Source: Streptomyces sp. NBC_00376
Lineage (GTDB): Bacteria > Actinomycetota > Actinomycetes > Streptomycetales > Streptomycetaceae
Direction of reading: 5' to 3'
NCBI RefSeq assembly: GCF_036077095.1
Contig: NZ_CP107960.1
Coordinates: forward strand, 6,014,001 to 6,078,000
Length of the DNA stretch: 64,000 bases
The notes under the pieces are model-generated. The model saw nothing but the letters and a program-made list of their open reading frames with translations. It had not been told where the DNA came from and made no database searches. This document shows positions 9,359 to 17,625 of this stretch, one piece after another. The position numbers and the translations under genes were made by a program. How positions within the stretch are numbered: position 1 is the stretch's first letter; each line of letters starts with the position of its first letter.

Positions 9359-10724
9359 AGGCGCCCGCCCCGCGCTCCTCACGGATCTCGGAGACCACCC
9401 GCGCGGCCGTCCGCCGCACCGCGTCGGTCTCGGTCAGGAAGTGCCAGTAGTCGGGGTGACGCCCGTCGAGCCCGGCGACGGCGCGGTCCAGCCGGGCCAC
9501 GGCATCGTCCAGCGGTCGGGCATGGCGCGGATCGGGCGTGCTCCGGCCGTCCATGGCCAGGCGCTGCGCGTCGCGGACCGCGAACCGGGTCCGCTGGATC
9601 TCCTGCTGCGGATCCTTGGCCACGCCGTCCAGCTGGTGCAGCCGGTCACCGGCCGCGGACACCGCCTCGTCCGTCGCGTTCAGCAAGGCGCGGACCGTGC
9701 TCAGCCGGGACGTCGCATCGGCCCACCGCTGCTCGTCCCGCGCCTGGGCGGCCTCCTTCAGCTTCTCCTCGGCCTGCCGCACATTGACGGCCGCCTGCTC
9801 GGGAACGGGCTGGAGGTCCTGCCAGCACGCCGCCGAGAACCGCCGCCGCAACTCGCTCAGCACCGGCTCCACCGACCCCGCCCGGGTCGTCAACGCCTGG
9901 GCGCGCGTACGCAACGACACCAGCCGGTGGTCGATCTCGGCGGCCCGCTCGGGCAGCTTGGCCGCCTCGGCCCGTACCGCCTCCGCATCGCGCAGCACCC
10001 GATCGGCACGCTGCAGGGTCTCCGCGACGCCGTGCCGGCCGGCGCCCTGGTTGAGCTTGGTCAGCTCGGGGGCGAGAGCCGCCAGCCGGGCGGCGAGATC
10101 ATCCGCCCGCAGCCCGGACGCGCGCACCGTGTCGAGAGCGTTGCTCGCACCCAGCAGAGCCTGCCGGGCCCGCTCCACGGCGGGCGCGAGCCGCGCGAGC
10201 TGCGTCTCCGCACTGCCCAGCAGCGGACCGAGCCCCTGCGCGAACCGGTCCAGCTCGGCCTTGACCCGTACCAGCTCGTCCTTGGCCGTGGTCAGCTCGG
10301 CCCGCGCGCGGGAGGCGACCGAGTGCTCCAGATCGTCCCGGTCCAGGTCGTGCGCGTCGACTGCCGTGATGTACGTATGGCTGACCTCGTCGATCCGCCG
10401 CCCGAGAGCGGCGAAGTCGTCCACGGCCTTGCGCGCGGCGGGCGAGCTGTCCACCGCGGTGATCGTCTCGATGGAGATCCGCAGATCGCGCTGGGCCGTG
10501 TCCAGCTCGTAGAAGGCCGAGGCGGCGGCGTCCTTCGCGGCCTGCGCCTCGGCGCGCTGACTCTCCCCGCGCCCGCCGAACCAGCGCCTCGTACCACCAC
10601 CCGCGAAGGCGGCCGGCAACGCGGCGGCGAGCAGCGGCACCGGCAACAGCATCAGCACGAAGACGTCCCTGACGGCGGAAACCCCACCCGCTCTCGCCCG
10701 CGGCTGCGCGTGTGTCGCCGTCAC
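9357..10724 (-). CDS. Coiled-coil membrane-anchored protein of unknown function
   Basis: 455 residues. After about 20 hydrophilic residues a single hydrophobic segment (VFVLMLLPVPLLAAALPAAFAG) is followed by about 370 residues of almost continuous Ala/Arg/Glu/Leu-rich coiled coil. The GTG at 10724 has GGGAGAGGG just upstream and gives a sensible N-terminus; an ATG at 10769 would add an odd leader. Proteins with this layout recur in Streptomyces beside DUF4097 genes, as here. A scaffold or phage-shock-like role is possible but nothing in the sequence proves it. Confidence 0.75.
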   Translation of the reverse strand: MTATHAQPRARAGGVSAVRDVFVLMLLPVPLLAAALPAAFAGGGTRRWFGGRGESQRAEAQAAKDAAASAFYELDTAQRDLRISIETITAVDSSPAARKAVDDFAALGRRIDEVSHTYITAVDAHDLDRDDLEHSVASRARAELTTAKDELVRVKAELDRFAQGLGPLLGSAETQLARLAPAVERARQALLGASNALDTVRASGLRADDLAARLAALAPELTKLNQGAGRHGVAETLQRADRVLRDAEAVRAEAAKLPERAAEIDHRLVSLRTRAQALTTRAGSVEPVLSELRRRFSAACWQDLQPVPEQAAVNVRQAEEKLKEAAQARDEQRWADATSRLSTVRALLNATDEAVSAAGDRLHQLDGVAKDPQQEIQRTRFAVRDAQRLAMDGRSTPDPRHARPLDDAVARLDRAVAGLDGRHPDYWHFLTETDAVRRTAARVVSEIREERGAGA

Positions 10725-10795
10725 ATCCCTCTCCCGTGCCGTTTCGCCCTGCCCGGTACATTCTCCCACCAGGTAAGGACGAACACACGGGCCGG

Positions 10796-11560
10796 TTAGT
10801 TCACGCTTCGGACGGTGACTTCGCCGTTGTCGCTCCGGGCCTTCACCACATGACCGCTGCCCTTGCCGCGCGGCACGTCCACCGAGGTGCGCCCGTTGTC
10901 GGCGGCGGCGTCCACCGCGTACTTCACGGAGCCGCCCGGAAGGCCGATGGTGATCGCCCCGTTGTCGCTCACGGTGTCCACGAGATCCGGCACGGCGGTG
11001 AACCCCAGCCGGATGCTGCCGTTGTCCGACCGCGCCGACACGGACCCGGCCGAGATCCCCTCGGCGACGATGGCACCGTTGTCGCTGGCCAGCCTGAGCG
11101 GCCCGGTGGAGTCCCGGACGGTCACCTTGCCGTTGTCGGCGGTGAGCGTGAGCGGCGTACGGAACCCGGAGGCGACGATCTTCCCGTCGTTCCCCTCCAC
11201 GACCACCGCCACCCCGCGCGGCACCTTCACCTGATGCTCCACAGCACAGTCACTGATCAGCGCATCGCACTTCACCCCGAGCGTGAGGGTGCCGTGCTGC
11301 ATCTCCCACCGGGGCTCGGGCCCGTCCCCGAACATCACCCAACCGTCGACCCGCCGGGTCACCTCGACCTTCTGCACATCGGCCGGCACGAGCTCCAGCG
11401 AGGACTGCCCGGAGCGGATGGTCAGCGTCTTCCCGCTCAACGCGAACGACTTGTGCTCGGCAGGCGCGTCGCTGACATCCGTACTGCCACAACCGGAAAG
11501 AACAAGAGCCATGAGCACGGCGCCACCGGACGCGATGAGAGTGCGGGTACGGACTGCCAC
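10796..11560 (-). CDS. DUF4097 family beta-repeat lipoprotein
   Basis: 254 residues with a lipoprotein signal: basic MAVRTRT, a hydrophobic core and lipobox LSGC (Cys at about 24). The mature part has at least six repeats of the form (A/S)DNG followed by a beta strand (ADNGKVTV, SDNGAIVA, SDNGSIRL, SDNGAITI, ADNGRTSV, SDNGEVTV), the mark of DUF4097 beta-solenoid proteins. The GTG start at 11560 is preceded by GGGGGAAAG. It probably sits on the outer face of the membrane; its ligand is unknown. Confidence 0.85.
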   Translation of the reverse strand: MAVRTRTLIASGGAVLMALVLSGCGSTDVSDAPAEHKSFALSGKTLTIRSGQSSLELVPADVQKVEVTRRVDGWVMFGDGPEPRWEMQHGTLTLGVKCDALISDCAVEHQVKVPRGVAVVVEGNDGKIVASGFRTPLTLTADNGKVTVRDSTGPLRLASDNGAIVAEGISAGSVSARSDNGSIRLGFTAVPDLVDTVSDNGAITIGLPGGSVKYAVDAAADNGRTSVDVPRGKGSGHVVKARSDNGEVTVRSVN

Positions 11561-11725
11561 GATGATCTTTCCCCCAGGTCGTACGGCGGACGCTCCGATT
11601 CTGCGACCCTCACCGTACGTACGCCCCCGCCCCCACCAGAATCCGGACGGCCACCGTACGGGGGTGGGGATAACCCCCGCCCTCGCACGTCGAGGGGCTT
11701 CCTGTTCGCTGCTGCCGGGAATCGT

Positions 11726-11756
11726 TTGTGACCACGGGCCGTAGTCCATGTACGCT
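11726..11756 (+). promoter_or_regulatory. Probable promoter of tRNA-Val
   Basis: TTGTGA (11726-11731) and TACGCT (11751-11756) with a 19-bp spacer lie 15 bp before the mature tRNA 5' end. This placement suits a housekeeping sigma-factor promoter with a short leader. Confidence 0.5.
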
Positions 11757-11770
11757 GTTGCCTCATCCAC

Positions 11771-11845
11771 GGGTGCGTAGCTCAGGGGTAGAGCGCTGCT
11801 CTTACAAAGCAGATGTCGGCGGTTCGAAACCGTCCGCGCCCACCA
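11771..11845 (+). tRNA. tRNA-Val (anticodon TAC), prophage attachment site
   Basis: The full cloverleaf can be drawn. The acceptor GGGTGCG (11771-11777) pairs with CGCGCCC (11835-11841) with one G-U pair. The anticodon stem CTGCT/AGCAG encloses loop CTTACAA (anticodon TAC, Val). The T arm is GGCGG-TTCGAAA-CCGTC, and CCA is encoded at 11843-11845. The 5' half is chromosomal, while everything from 11800 onward is the phage-restored copy of the 3' half. Confidence 0.95.
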
Positions 11846-11846
11846 G
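11800..11846 (+). repeat. attL core (47-bp direct repeat with attR)
   Basis: The sequence from the T before CTTACAAAGC to the G after the CCA end is identical to 51775-51821. The left neighbour differs (C at 11799, T at 51774), which fixes the border inside the anticodon arm. Integration rebuilds an intact tRNA-Val at this end. Confidence 0.93.
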
Positions 11847-11852
11847 CCAGAA

Positions 11853-11893
11853 AAGAAACCCCAGGTCAGGGCTCACCTGACCTGGGGTTTCTT
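11853..11893 (+). terminator. Phage-borne terminator behind tRNA-Val
   Basis: A perfect 18-bp stem (11853-11870 with 11876-11893) with loop GCTCA starts 8 bp after the tRNA CCA. It differs in sequence from the chromosomal terminator left at attR, so the phage supplies its own 3' end for the tRNA transcript. Confidence 0.85.
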
Positions 11894-11952
11894 CATGCCT
11901 ACGTTCTGACCCCGTGCTGAGTACGTAATGCCAACACACCCAGTACGGGGTG

Positions 11953-11973
11953 CCGTCCCCTAAATCTCTCCTA
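11953..11973 (+). promoter_or_regulatory. Putative integrase arm-type site, left copy
   Basis: The 21-bp sequence containing CCCCTAAATCTCTCC is repeated exactly at 51703-51723 and I noticed no other copy in the window. In the excised circle the two would flank the attP core as direct repeats about 105 bp and 50 bp away, the layout of tyrosine-integrase arm sites. Confidence 0.6.
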
Positions 11974-12021
11974 CGGAACGACCAGGAACCCGCAGGTCAG
12001 ACCGCGGATTCCCCGCACAAC

Positions 12022-12056
12022 GAAGCGGCCCGCCCCTAATTGGGGCGGGCCGCTTC
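12022..12056 (-). terminator. Terminator of the leftward repressor gene
   Basis: A perfect 15-bp hairpin, GAAGCGGCCCGCCCC (12022-12036) with its complement at 12042-12056 and loop TAATT, lies 12 bp beyond the end of the minus-strand repressor gene. The 11847-12021 stretch beyond it holds only the terminator and arm site near attL. Confidence 0.75.
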
Positions 12057-12068
12057 TTCGCGTCCGAA

Positions 12069-12581
12069 CTACGCGACCGACTCCGGCGGCTCGTCAGTGT
12101 CAACGCGCACCTCAATCTCGTGCAGTTGCGGCTGCGCCCGCCGCCACGCTTCCAGAGCGGCCTGGATCTCCTCGGGCGACCCGCCCTCCTTGCCGCGGGC
12201 GACGACAACGGCCTGCCCGCCACCGGGCAGCCGGATCACCATCGTGTCCAGCAGCGGGCCGGACGCCAGCTCTTCGGCCACGCGGAGGGGGAGACCGTCA
12301 GGGACAGGGGCGCCTGGCTCGGAGGTGGCTGATTCCGAGTCAGCCGTGCGGGTCGGCTCGCCGCCGGCCAGCACCTGCTCCACGCTGTCGTCAGTCCAGC
12401 CGACGAGGCGGGCATAGGCCCGGTGTGTCGGAGTGACCCTGCCGAAAGCCTTGCCGCGCTCGATGTTCTGCACGGTGGCACGCGAGACGTCGAGGGCGCG
12501 CTGCACATCGTCCTGCGTCAGTCGCGGCTCGTGTGTGGCGCGTGCGGCCTTGAATGCCTCGCCTAGGCGTACCCAGTCCAT
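12069..12581 (-). CDS. XRE-family DNA-binding protein, probable prophage repressor
   Basis: 170 residues. The N-terminal helix-turn-helix is LTQDDVQRALDVSRATVQNIERG (about 21-43), typical of Cro/CI-like proteins. A Ser/Glu/Pro linker follows, then a small C-terminal domain (LLDTMVIRLPGGGQAVVVARG). It starts at the ATG behind TGAGGACTC. It is divergent from the XRE-excisionase gene across a 215-bp gap holding five GTAGGC boxes. Its place at the junction between leftward and rightward transcription suggests it keeps lysogeny, but no experiment-like evidence is visible. Confidence 0.75.
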   Translation of the reverse strand: MDWVRLGEAFKAARATHEPRLTQDDVQRALDVSRATVQNIERGKAFGRVTPTHRAYARLVGWTDDSVEQVLAGGEPTRTADSESATSEPGAPVPDGLPLRVAEELASGPLLDTMVIRLPGGGQAVVVARGKEGGSPEEIQAALEAWRRAQPQLHEIEVRVDTDEPPESVA

Positions 12582-12603
12582 GAGTCCTCATCATGCCCCA
12601 TCG

Positions 12604-12786
12604 GTAGGCCCACCGATAGCTCAGCTTTGAGTCTTTGACCTGCATATAGGTAGGCATATGCCGCTCACTCCGGCGCACAAATTGGTTCATCTGTGCGCCC
12701 CACTTGCTACCTGGTGCCTACATCAGTGTTAGTGCGGGCTCAAAAAGTAGGCATGGAGGGTTGCATGGGTATGCCCAAGGGCCTAC
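12604..12786. promoter_or_regulatory. Operator region with five GTAGGC boxes
   Basis: GTAGGC occurs at 12604, 12650 and 12747 on the plus strand and as GCCTAC at 12716 and 12781. Some lie in larger matches (TAGGTAGGCATATG, AAGTAGGCATGG), and the first is inside the inverted repeat ATCGGT...ACCGAT. The last overlaps a likely -10 box. This is what a phage repressor/Cro switch region would look like. Confidence 0.6.
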
Positions 12787-12789
12787 TGT
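12761..12789 (+). promoter_or_regulatory. Probable early rightward promoter
   Basis: TTGCAT (12761-12766), a 17-bp spacer and TACTGT (12784-12789) lie immediately before the GTG at 12797. The transcript would be leaderless or nearly so, common in Streptomyces. The -10 overlaps the GCCTAC box at 12781, allowing direct repression. Confidence 0.5.
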
Positions 12790-12796
12790 TTGAGCT

Positions 12797-13249
12797 GTGA
12801 GACCGCACGGACCCGCATTCAAAGCCCTCCGCAAGGCTCAAGGTTTGAGCCTTCGCGGGCTACAGGACGCCACTGGACTCGATCGCCGCTACCTCTCGCG
12901 CCTGGAGAGAGCGGAGGTCGGCGCCATCGCGGCGGAGCGGGCCGATGCGCTCGCCGGCGCCCTCGGGGTGCCGACCGAAGCCATCGCTGATGAAGGAGAT
13001 CCCACCGTGACCGCCGAGGCCATCGAGGCGCCCGTCGTCGACCTCGACGACGAGCTCAAGCGCTACACCCCCGAGCAGATCGCAGAGCTGGGCTGGCTCC
13101 CCTGGTCCGCTCGCAAGATCAAGGAACTGGCGTACGCCCGCGAGATCTACGCGCACCGCGACGGTGGCCGAATCACGCTCACCCGCGAGGACGTCCGACG
13201 CACGTCGGTCCTCGGCGCGATCGAGCCGTTTCAGGGCCCCGCCGCCTGA
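12797..13249 (+). CDS. Fused regulator: XRE helix-turn-helix + excisionase-like domain
   Basis: 150 residues. Residues about 7-60 form an XRE domain (FKALRKAQGLSLRGLQDATG, then LDRRYLSRLERAEVG). Residues about 90-140 resemble a MerR/excisionase-type winged helix (YTPEQIAELGWLPWSARKIK, ending in GRITLTREDVRR). It could be both the Cro-like antagonist of the repressor and the recombination directionality factor. It is the first gene of the rightward early region and has no clear Shine-Dalgarno, fitting a leaderless GTG start. Confidence 0.7.
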   Translation: MRPHGPAFKALRKAQGLSLRGLQDATGLDRRYLSRLERAEVGAIAAERADALAGALGVPTEAIADEGDPTVTAEAIEAPVVDLDDELKRYTPEQIAELGWLPWSARKIKELAYAREIYAHRDGGRITLTREDVRRTSVLGAIEPFQGPAA

Positions 13250-13338
13250 CCCATCACGTACAGCGGGGCCGCACAGACCATGCCCGGTCCGGCGACCCCT
13301 CGGCACACCTCAACACACATCAGAAAGAAGAGGTCACC

Positions 13339-13707
13339 GTGAGCACACAGATTACCGCCCCGACCGCCCCGGACATGGGCGTGCAGCAGCGCATCTCGTA
13401 CATGACGGCGCTGTCGCTGGCGGAGATGATTATCAGCGAGTCGACCGTCATGCCGGCCAGCTTTGTCATCGAGGTGGTGGAGCACAGGCCGACCAAGCCG
13501 GCGATTCGGTTCTACTTCCACCAGGACCCGGCCGCCGTGCGGGAGTTCGCGGACGAGCGGTGGATGGACGTCACGGCCGAGACCCGCGACGACGGGTCGG
13601 TGTACACCGAGGCTCGCGGCGGTCTGTGCCGTGGAGTGCTGGTGACGGCGTGGACGCTGATGCCCGCCGAGGCGATCGTGGCTGTTGCCGACGAGGTGGC
13701 CGCATGA
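13339..13707 (+). CDS. Early phage protein of unknown function
   Basis: 122 residues starting at a GTG behind GAAAGAAGAGG. I do not recognise the family. It has an N-terminal Thr/Ala/Pro stretch, a helix TALSLAEMIIS and an alternating mix of beta and helix after that, no cysteines until GGLCRG, and no membrane segment. Its stop overlaps the next start (ATGA), so it is the first member of the tightly overlapping early operon. Confidence 0.65.
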   Translation: MSTQITAPTAPDMGVQQRISYMTALSLAEMIISESTVMPASFVIEVVEHRPTKPAIRFYFHQDPAAVREFADERWMDVTAETRDDGSVYTEARGGLCRGVLVTAWTLMPAEAIVAVADEVAA

Positions 13708-14903
13708 ACGCCCCGATGACGCCCGCCCGTCTGGCGGAGATCCTGGCCCGTGCCGAGGCTGCGACGCCGGGTCCGTGGTGCACGGACTCGTGGGAGATCT
13801 ACCAGGGCGCCGAGTACGAGGCGGGCGCCGAGTGGATTGGCGAGACGTGCCGGGGTGTGGCTGGTGCGGCCGACCTGGAGCAGGACCGGGCCACCGCGTC
13901 GTTCGTCGCCAGCGCCCGTACGGACGTGCCGGATCTGGTCGCGGTGGTACGGCTGCTGACGGCCGAGCGTGACGGGCTGCGGGCCCAGGTCACTGGGTTG
14001 GAGCGGTCCGCCGTGCTGGCTGAGGAGGACTATCAGCGGATCGTCCGTGGCGCCTGCCTGGTCGAGAGCCAGCTGCGGGCCCGGATCGCTGAGCTGGAGG
14101 CCCTGCAACTGGGCTCCGTCGACGGCCGCATGTCCGCGACGTGCGACAACCCAGAGCACCCGACATGGCTGCGAGCGGCAGACGACACACGGAGTTGCCC
14201 GTGGTGCGTGGTCGCCGAGCTGGAAGCGGCGCAGGCCGCCGCCATCGCCGACCGGGACGCGCAGATCATCGCCTGGCTTGGGAAGAAGTCCCGCGAGTAC
14301 CGCAGCACTGGCAGCAGACAGCACGCGTTGCAGGCGGACGCGATCGACGTGATGGCGTCGAAGATCTCGCGCGGCGCGGTCCGGCCGGCACCTTCCGCCG
14401 CTCCGGCCGAGGATCAGCACGGCCCCGTCTCCTTCGCCGAGTTGGCGGTCGGCCATCGCGTCCGGTTCGTCACCGCCGACAACGGATTCGGCGGCATGGG
14501 CGAGGTCTGGCGCACCGGCACGATCACCCGGATCACCACAAAGACGATCGCCGTCGACTGCGACGAGAACCTGCTCGGCGACACGGCCGTTCTGCGCGAC
14601 GCCGAGTGGAGCGCGCGAGCCGTACACCGTGCCCCGGCCGAGGACCCGCACGACTCCCCGCTGCACCACGAGTACGAGACCGGCCGCGACCTGCCGTCGA
14701 TGACGGCCGACGAGTGGAACGAGCGGTACCCGGTCGGTACCCCGGTCCTCGCGTACCCCGGCACCCGTGACGACGAGCCCTTGGACACCGTGACCCGCAC
14801 CCCGGCGTGGACGCTTGGCCACGGTGCGGCGGTCGTGTCCGTCGAGGGCGAGGCCGGCGGGATCCACCTGACGCACGTCGACCCGATGGGCGGTGGCCTG
14901 TGA
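13704..14903 (+). CDS. Ea22-like early phage protein
   Basis: 399 residues. The opening LAEILARAEAATPGPW matches the ATPGPW motif common at the start of Ea22/Ead-like phage early proteins. A coiled-coil part follows (about 85-130), then a CxxxxH/CPWC cysteine cluster (CDNPEHPTW, CPWCVVAELEAAQAAA). The C-terminal half is beta-rich (VRFVTADNGFGGMGEVWRTG) and repeats the domain-spacer PAEDQHGP/PAEDPHDS twice. Function unknown; such genes lie in non-essential early regions. Confidence 0.65.
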   Translation: MNAPMTPARLAEILARAEAATPGPWCTDSWEIYQGAEYEAGAEWIGETCRGVAGAADLEQDRATASFVASARTDVPDLVAVVRLLTAERDGLRAQVTGLERSAVLAEEDYQRIVRGACLVESQLRARIAELEALQLGSVDGRMSATCDNPEHPTWLRAADDTRSCPWCVVAELEAAQAAAIADRDAQIIAWLGKKSREYRSTGSRQHALQADAIDVMASKISRGAVRPAPSAAPAEDQHGPVSFAELAVGHRVRFVTADNGFGGMGEVWRTGTITRITTKTIAVDCDENLLGDTAVLRDAEWSARAVHRAPAEDPHDSPLHHEYETGRDLPSMTADEWNERYPVGTPVLAYPGTRDDEPLDTVTRTPAWTLGHGAAVVSVEGEAGGIHLTHVDPMGGGL

Positions 14904-15139
14904 GCGCCTCCGACCGTCTCACCCTGCTCCGCCGCGCGATCCGCGACCGCGGCACCGCCCCGTGGACGACGCGCATGGTGCAGCAGCTGTACCGGGCCCG
15001 CGGGTACGACGCCCCGCTGCGGAAGACCGCCCGCGACGACCTCGCGACCCTGCACCGCCAGGGCCTCCTCATTCTCGACGACACCGACCCCGGCCGCCGG
15101 GTGTTCCGCCTCAACCACGCCCACGGAGACGCCCGATGA
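14900..15139 (+). CDS. Small winged-helix-like early protein
   Basis: 79 residues starting at a GTG that overlaps the previous stop. The pattern of three helices then a short basic hairpin (MVQQLYRARGYDA, RDDLATLHRQGLLILDD, RRVFRLNH) looks like a winged helix used for DNA binding. Family not recognised. It overlaps the next gene by 4 bp. Confidence 0.6.
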   Translation: MSASDRLTLLRRAIRDRGTAPWTTRMVQQLYRARGYDAPLRKTARDDLATLHRQGLLILDDTDPGRRVFRLNHAHGDAR

Positions 15140-15705
15140 AGTGCGAAGATCAGCTGTACAACGACGGCGAGACGTACTCCTCCCGTGACTGCCAGCTCCA
15201 GCTGGGTCACGCGGGACACCACGAGTACTTCGGGCAGAAGTACCCCCGCCCCGTGCCGGCCGAGCCGGACGCCGACGTCGCCGACCTGATCGAGCGGGCC
15301 GCCCGCAAGCATGGTGCGTGGGACCTGGGCGAGATGCAGTGGCCGATCATCGTCGAGGTCACCAGCGTCTACGTCATCAAGGCGCCCGGTGCGACCGAGG
15401 ACGACGCACTGGAGTACTGGGCTGACAGTGGCGAGTACCCCGACCTGGACGGTGAGCAGGCGATCGACGGCGGGTCCGAGATCCGTCGAGTCGACCGGTG
15501 GCAGCGCGGGAGCCTGACCGGTGCCCCGATCGGACCGGAGATCGCTTGCCCTGGCTGCGGCAAGTTGGCCATGCGCCGCGAGTGGTATCACGACCCGTTC
15601 CGGAAGTGCCACGGTCCGATCGAGTGGCGCGAGAACACCAATGCGAGGGCGCTCCAGTGGCGCTACCGCCGCGAGTTCAAGGCCACCCCTGCGAGCGCGG
15701 CATGA
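15136..15705 (+). CDS. Cys-rich early phage protein of unknown function
   Basis: 189 residues. An N-terminal C...C..H..HH patch (KCEDQLYNDG, CQLQLGHAGHHEYF) resembles small metal-binding modules, and a second CPGCGK motif lies near residue 135. The middle (PIIVEVTSVYVIKAPGATED) looks like a short beta-alpha domain. No known family recognised. Overlaps both neighbours by 4 bp. Confidence 0.6.
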   Translation: MKCEDQLYNDGETYSSRDCQLQLGHAGHHEYFGQKYPRPVPAEPDADVADLIERAARKHGAWDLGEMQWPIIVEVTSVYVIKAPGATEDDALEYWADSGEYPDLDGEQAIDGGSEIRRVDRWQRGSLTGAPIGPEIACPGCGKLAMRREWYHDPFRKCHGPIEWRENTNARALQWRYRREFKATPASAA

Positions 15706-15905
15706 GCGACCGCCCGAGCACGTTCGCCGGAACCTGGTCCCGCGCTCAGCAGGACGGCATCGGCCAGTCCCGCCGCGAGGTGCAGGACCGAGCCAGCTAC
15801 GACCACGACCCCGCCGCCGGGTGCTCCTTCCTCCTCATCCTCGCCCTGCCCCTCGCCGGGCTGCTGCTCGCCGCCCTCCTCCACACCACCGGAGTCACTG
15901 CATGA
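15702..15905 (+). CDS. Small single-span membrane protein
   Basis: 67 residues: a hydrophilic N-terminus followed by CSFLLILALPLAGLLLAALL as one membrane helix close to the C-terminus. ATGA overlaps occur on both sides. Position before the recombination genes is all that hints at its role. Confidence 0.6.
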   Translation: MSDRPSTFAGTWSRAQQDGIGQSRREVQDRASYDHDPAAGCSFLLILALPLAGLLLAALLHTTGVTA

Positions 15906-16834
15906 CCACCACCGCGCCGGCCGGGGCTTCGGCCCCGGCCGCCGGGCCCACCGTCCTCGGATGGTTCGAGCCCGGCACCGACGAATGGCACGCCGCCCGC
16001 GCGGCCGGCATCGGCGGCTCCGAGATCGCCGCCGTCATGGGCATCAGCCCGTACGAGTCCCGGTTCTCCCTCTGGCACCGGAAGCAGGGGCTCATCGCCC
16101 CTGTCGAAGAGTCCGAGGAAATGTACTGGGGGAAGGTCCACGAGCCCGCGATCTGCGACCGGTTCGCCGACCTTCACCCCGACTGGGCCGTGTGCGAATC
16201 GGGCACATACGCCGCGGTCGAGCGCCCGTGGCAGATCGCCAACCCGGACCGGGTCCTTCACCCCATGAACAAGCCCGAGGAGTGGATCCCGCCGGCCGTG
16301 CTGGAGGCGAAGACCGCCCGCGACGACCACGGGTGGGGCAAGCCCGGCACCGACGACATCCCCGTCCACTACCGGGCTCAGTGCCTCTGGTACATGGACG
16401 TCCTCGGCGCCCGCACCTGTCACGTTGCGGTGCTGATCGCCGGGTCCGAATTCCGCGAGTACGTCGTCGAGTACGACGAGACCGACGCGCTCGCGATGCG
16501 TACCGCCGGGGCCGAGTTCATGCGGACCCTCGCGGCCGGTGAGCGGCCCGACATTGACGGCCACTCAGCCACGTTCCAGACCATCAAGGCCCTGCCCGAC
16601 GGCCAGGACGACATCGACATCGAGGTGTCGACCGCCCGCCGCGATCGGTACTTCGCCGCCCTCGACGCCGCCACGCAGGCCGAGGAGGAGAAGCGGGCCG
16701 CGGCCGGCCTCCTCCTCGACGAGATCGGGACGGGCCGCCGGGCCGTGTGCGAACGCCGCACGGTCGCAACCCGCACGGTCCGCGCCGGCCGTACCTACTC
16801 CCTTCAGCCCGCCTGGAACCGGAGCACCTCATGA
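15902..16834 (+). CDS. YqaJ-family phage recombinase (lambda exonuclease-like)
   Basis: 310 residues with the PD-(D/E)xK exonuclease fold of YqaJ/lambda Exo. Visible are GIGGSEIAAVMGISPY, the acidic MYWGKVHEPAI segment, IANPDRVL, and the catalytic VLEAKTA (ExK). It would resect double-strand ends to leave 3' tails for the RecT protein encoded next (4-bp overlap). Together they form a two-component phage homologous recombination system. Confidence 0.88.
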   Translation: MTTTAPAGASAPAAGPTVLGWFEPGTDEWHAARAAGIGGSEIAAVMGISPYESRFSLWHRKQGLIAPVEESEEMYWGKVHEPAICDRFADLHPDWAVCESGTYAAVERPWQIANPDRVLHPMNKPEEWIPPAVLEAKTARDDHGWGKPGTDDIPVHYRAQCLWYMDVLGARTCHVAVLIAGSEFREYVVEYDETDALAMRTAGAEFMRTLAAGERPDIDGHSATFQTIKALPDGQDDIDIEVSTARRDRYFAALDAATQAEEEKRAAAGLLLDEIGTGRRAVCERRTVATRTVRAGRTYSLQPAWNRSTS

Positions 16835-17625
16835 CCGAGACCATCGCCAACGCCATCGCCGTCCGCAACAACGGGCCCGAGGCTCTCGTTCGCCAGCACC
16901 GCGACGACCTCACCCTCGTCCTGCCCACCCACGTCAAGGGCGAGACCTGGATGCGCCTCGCCACCGGCGCTCTCCGCCGGGACGAGAACCTCCGCCGGAC
17001 CGCCACCCGCAACCCCGGCTCTCTCATGAACGCCCTGCTGGAATGCGCCCGCCTCGGCCACGAACCCGGCACCGAGTCCTTCTACCTGGTGCCTTTCGGT
17101 AACGAGGTCCAGGGCATCGAGGGCTACCGCGGCATCGTCGAGCGCATCTACCGCGCAGGTGCGGTGAAAGCAGTGAAGGCAGAAGTTGTCTACGCCAACG
17201 ACCACTTCGAGTACAGCCCCGACATGGACCGCCCCGTACACCGGCCGGACTACTTCGGCGACCGCGGCCCCATCATCGGCGCCTACGCCTACGGGGTGTT
17301 CGCCGACGGCTCCACCTCCAAAGTCATCGTGATCAACCGGGCGTACATCGACAAGGTCAAGAAGGAGTCCCGAGGCTCGGACCGTGCTTCGTCCCCGTGG
17401 GTGAAGTGGGAGGAGTCGATGGTTCTCAAGACGGTTGCTCGCCGCCTGGAGCCGTGGGTGCCGACGGCGGTGGAGTGGCGGACCGAAGTGCCCTCGGACC
17501 AGCCGTGGCCCGCGCTTCCTGTCGGGGACGGCCCGACGGCAATCGCCCCGGGTACGCCCGCCGGGGACGACGACGAGGACGAGGCGATCGAGGCCGAGTT
17601 CGTGGACGAGGAGGTGGCGCAGTGA
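16831..17625 (+). CDS. recT: RecT-family single-strand annealing protein
   Basis: 264 residues. The RecT core is clear: SLMNALLECARLGHEPG, SFYLVPFGNEVQGIEGYRG, AEVVYANDHFEYSPD, and SPWVKWEESMVLKTVARRL at the end of the domain. The C-terminal 40 residues are acidic and disordered (DDDEDEAIEAEFVDEE), a tail common to annealing proteins. It starts at the ATG overlapping the exonuclease stop. It anneals the single strands made by the YqaJ nuclease. Confidence 0.9.
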   Translation: MTETIANAIAVRNNGPEALVRQHRDDLTLVLPTHVKGETWMRLATGALRRDENLRRTATRNPGSLMNALLECARLGHEPGTESFYLVPFGNEVQGIEGYRGIVERIYRAGAVKAVKAEVVYANDHFEYSPDMDRPVHRPDYFGDRGPIIGAYAYGVFADGSTSKVIVINRAYIDKVKKESRGSDRASSPWVKWEESMVLKTVARRLEPWVPTAVEWRTEVPSDQPWPALPVGDGPTAIAPGTPAGDDDEDEAIEAEFVDEEVAQ

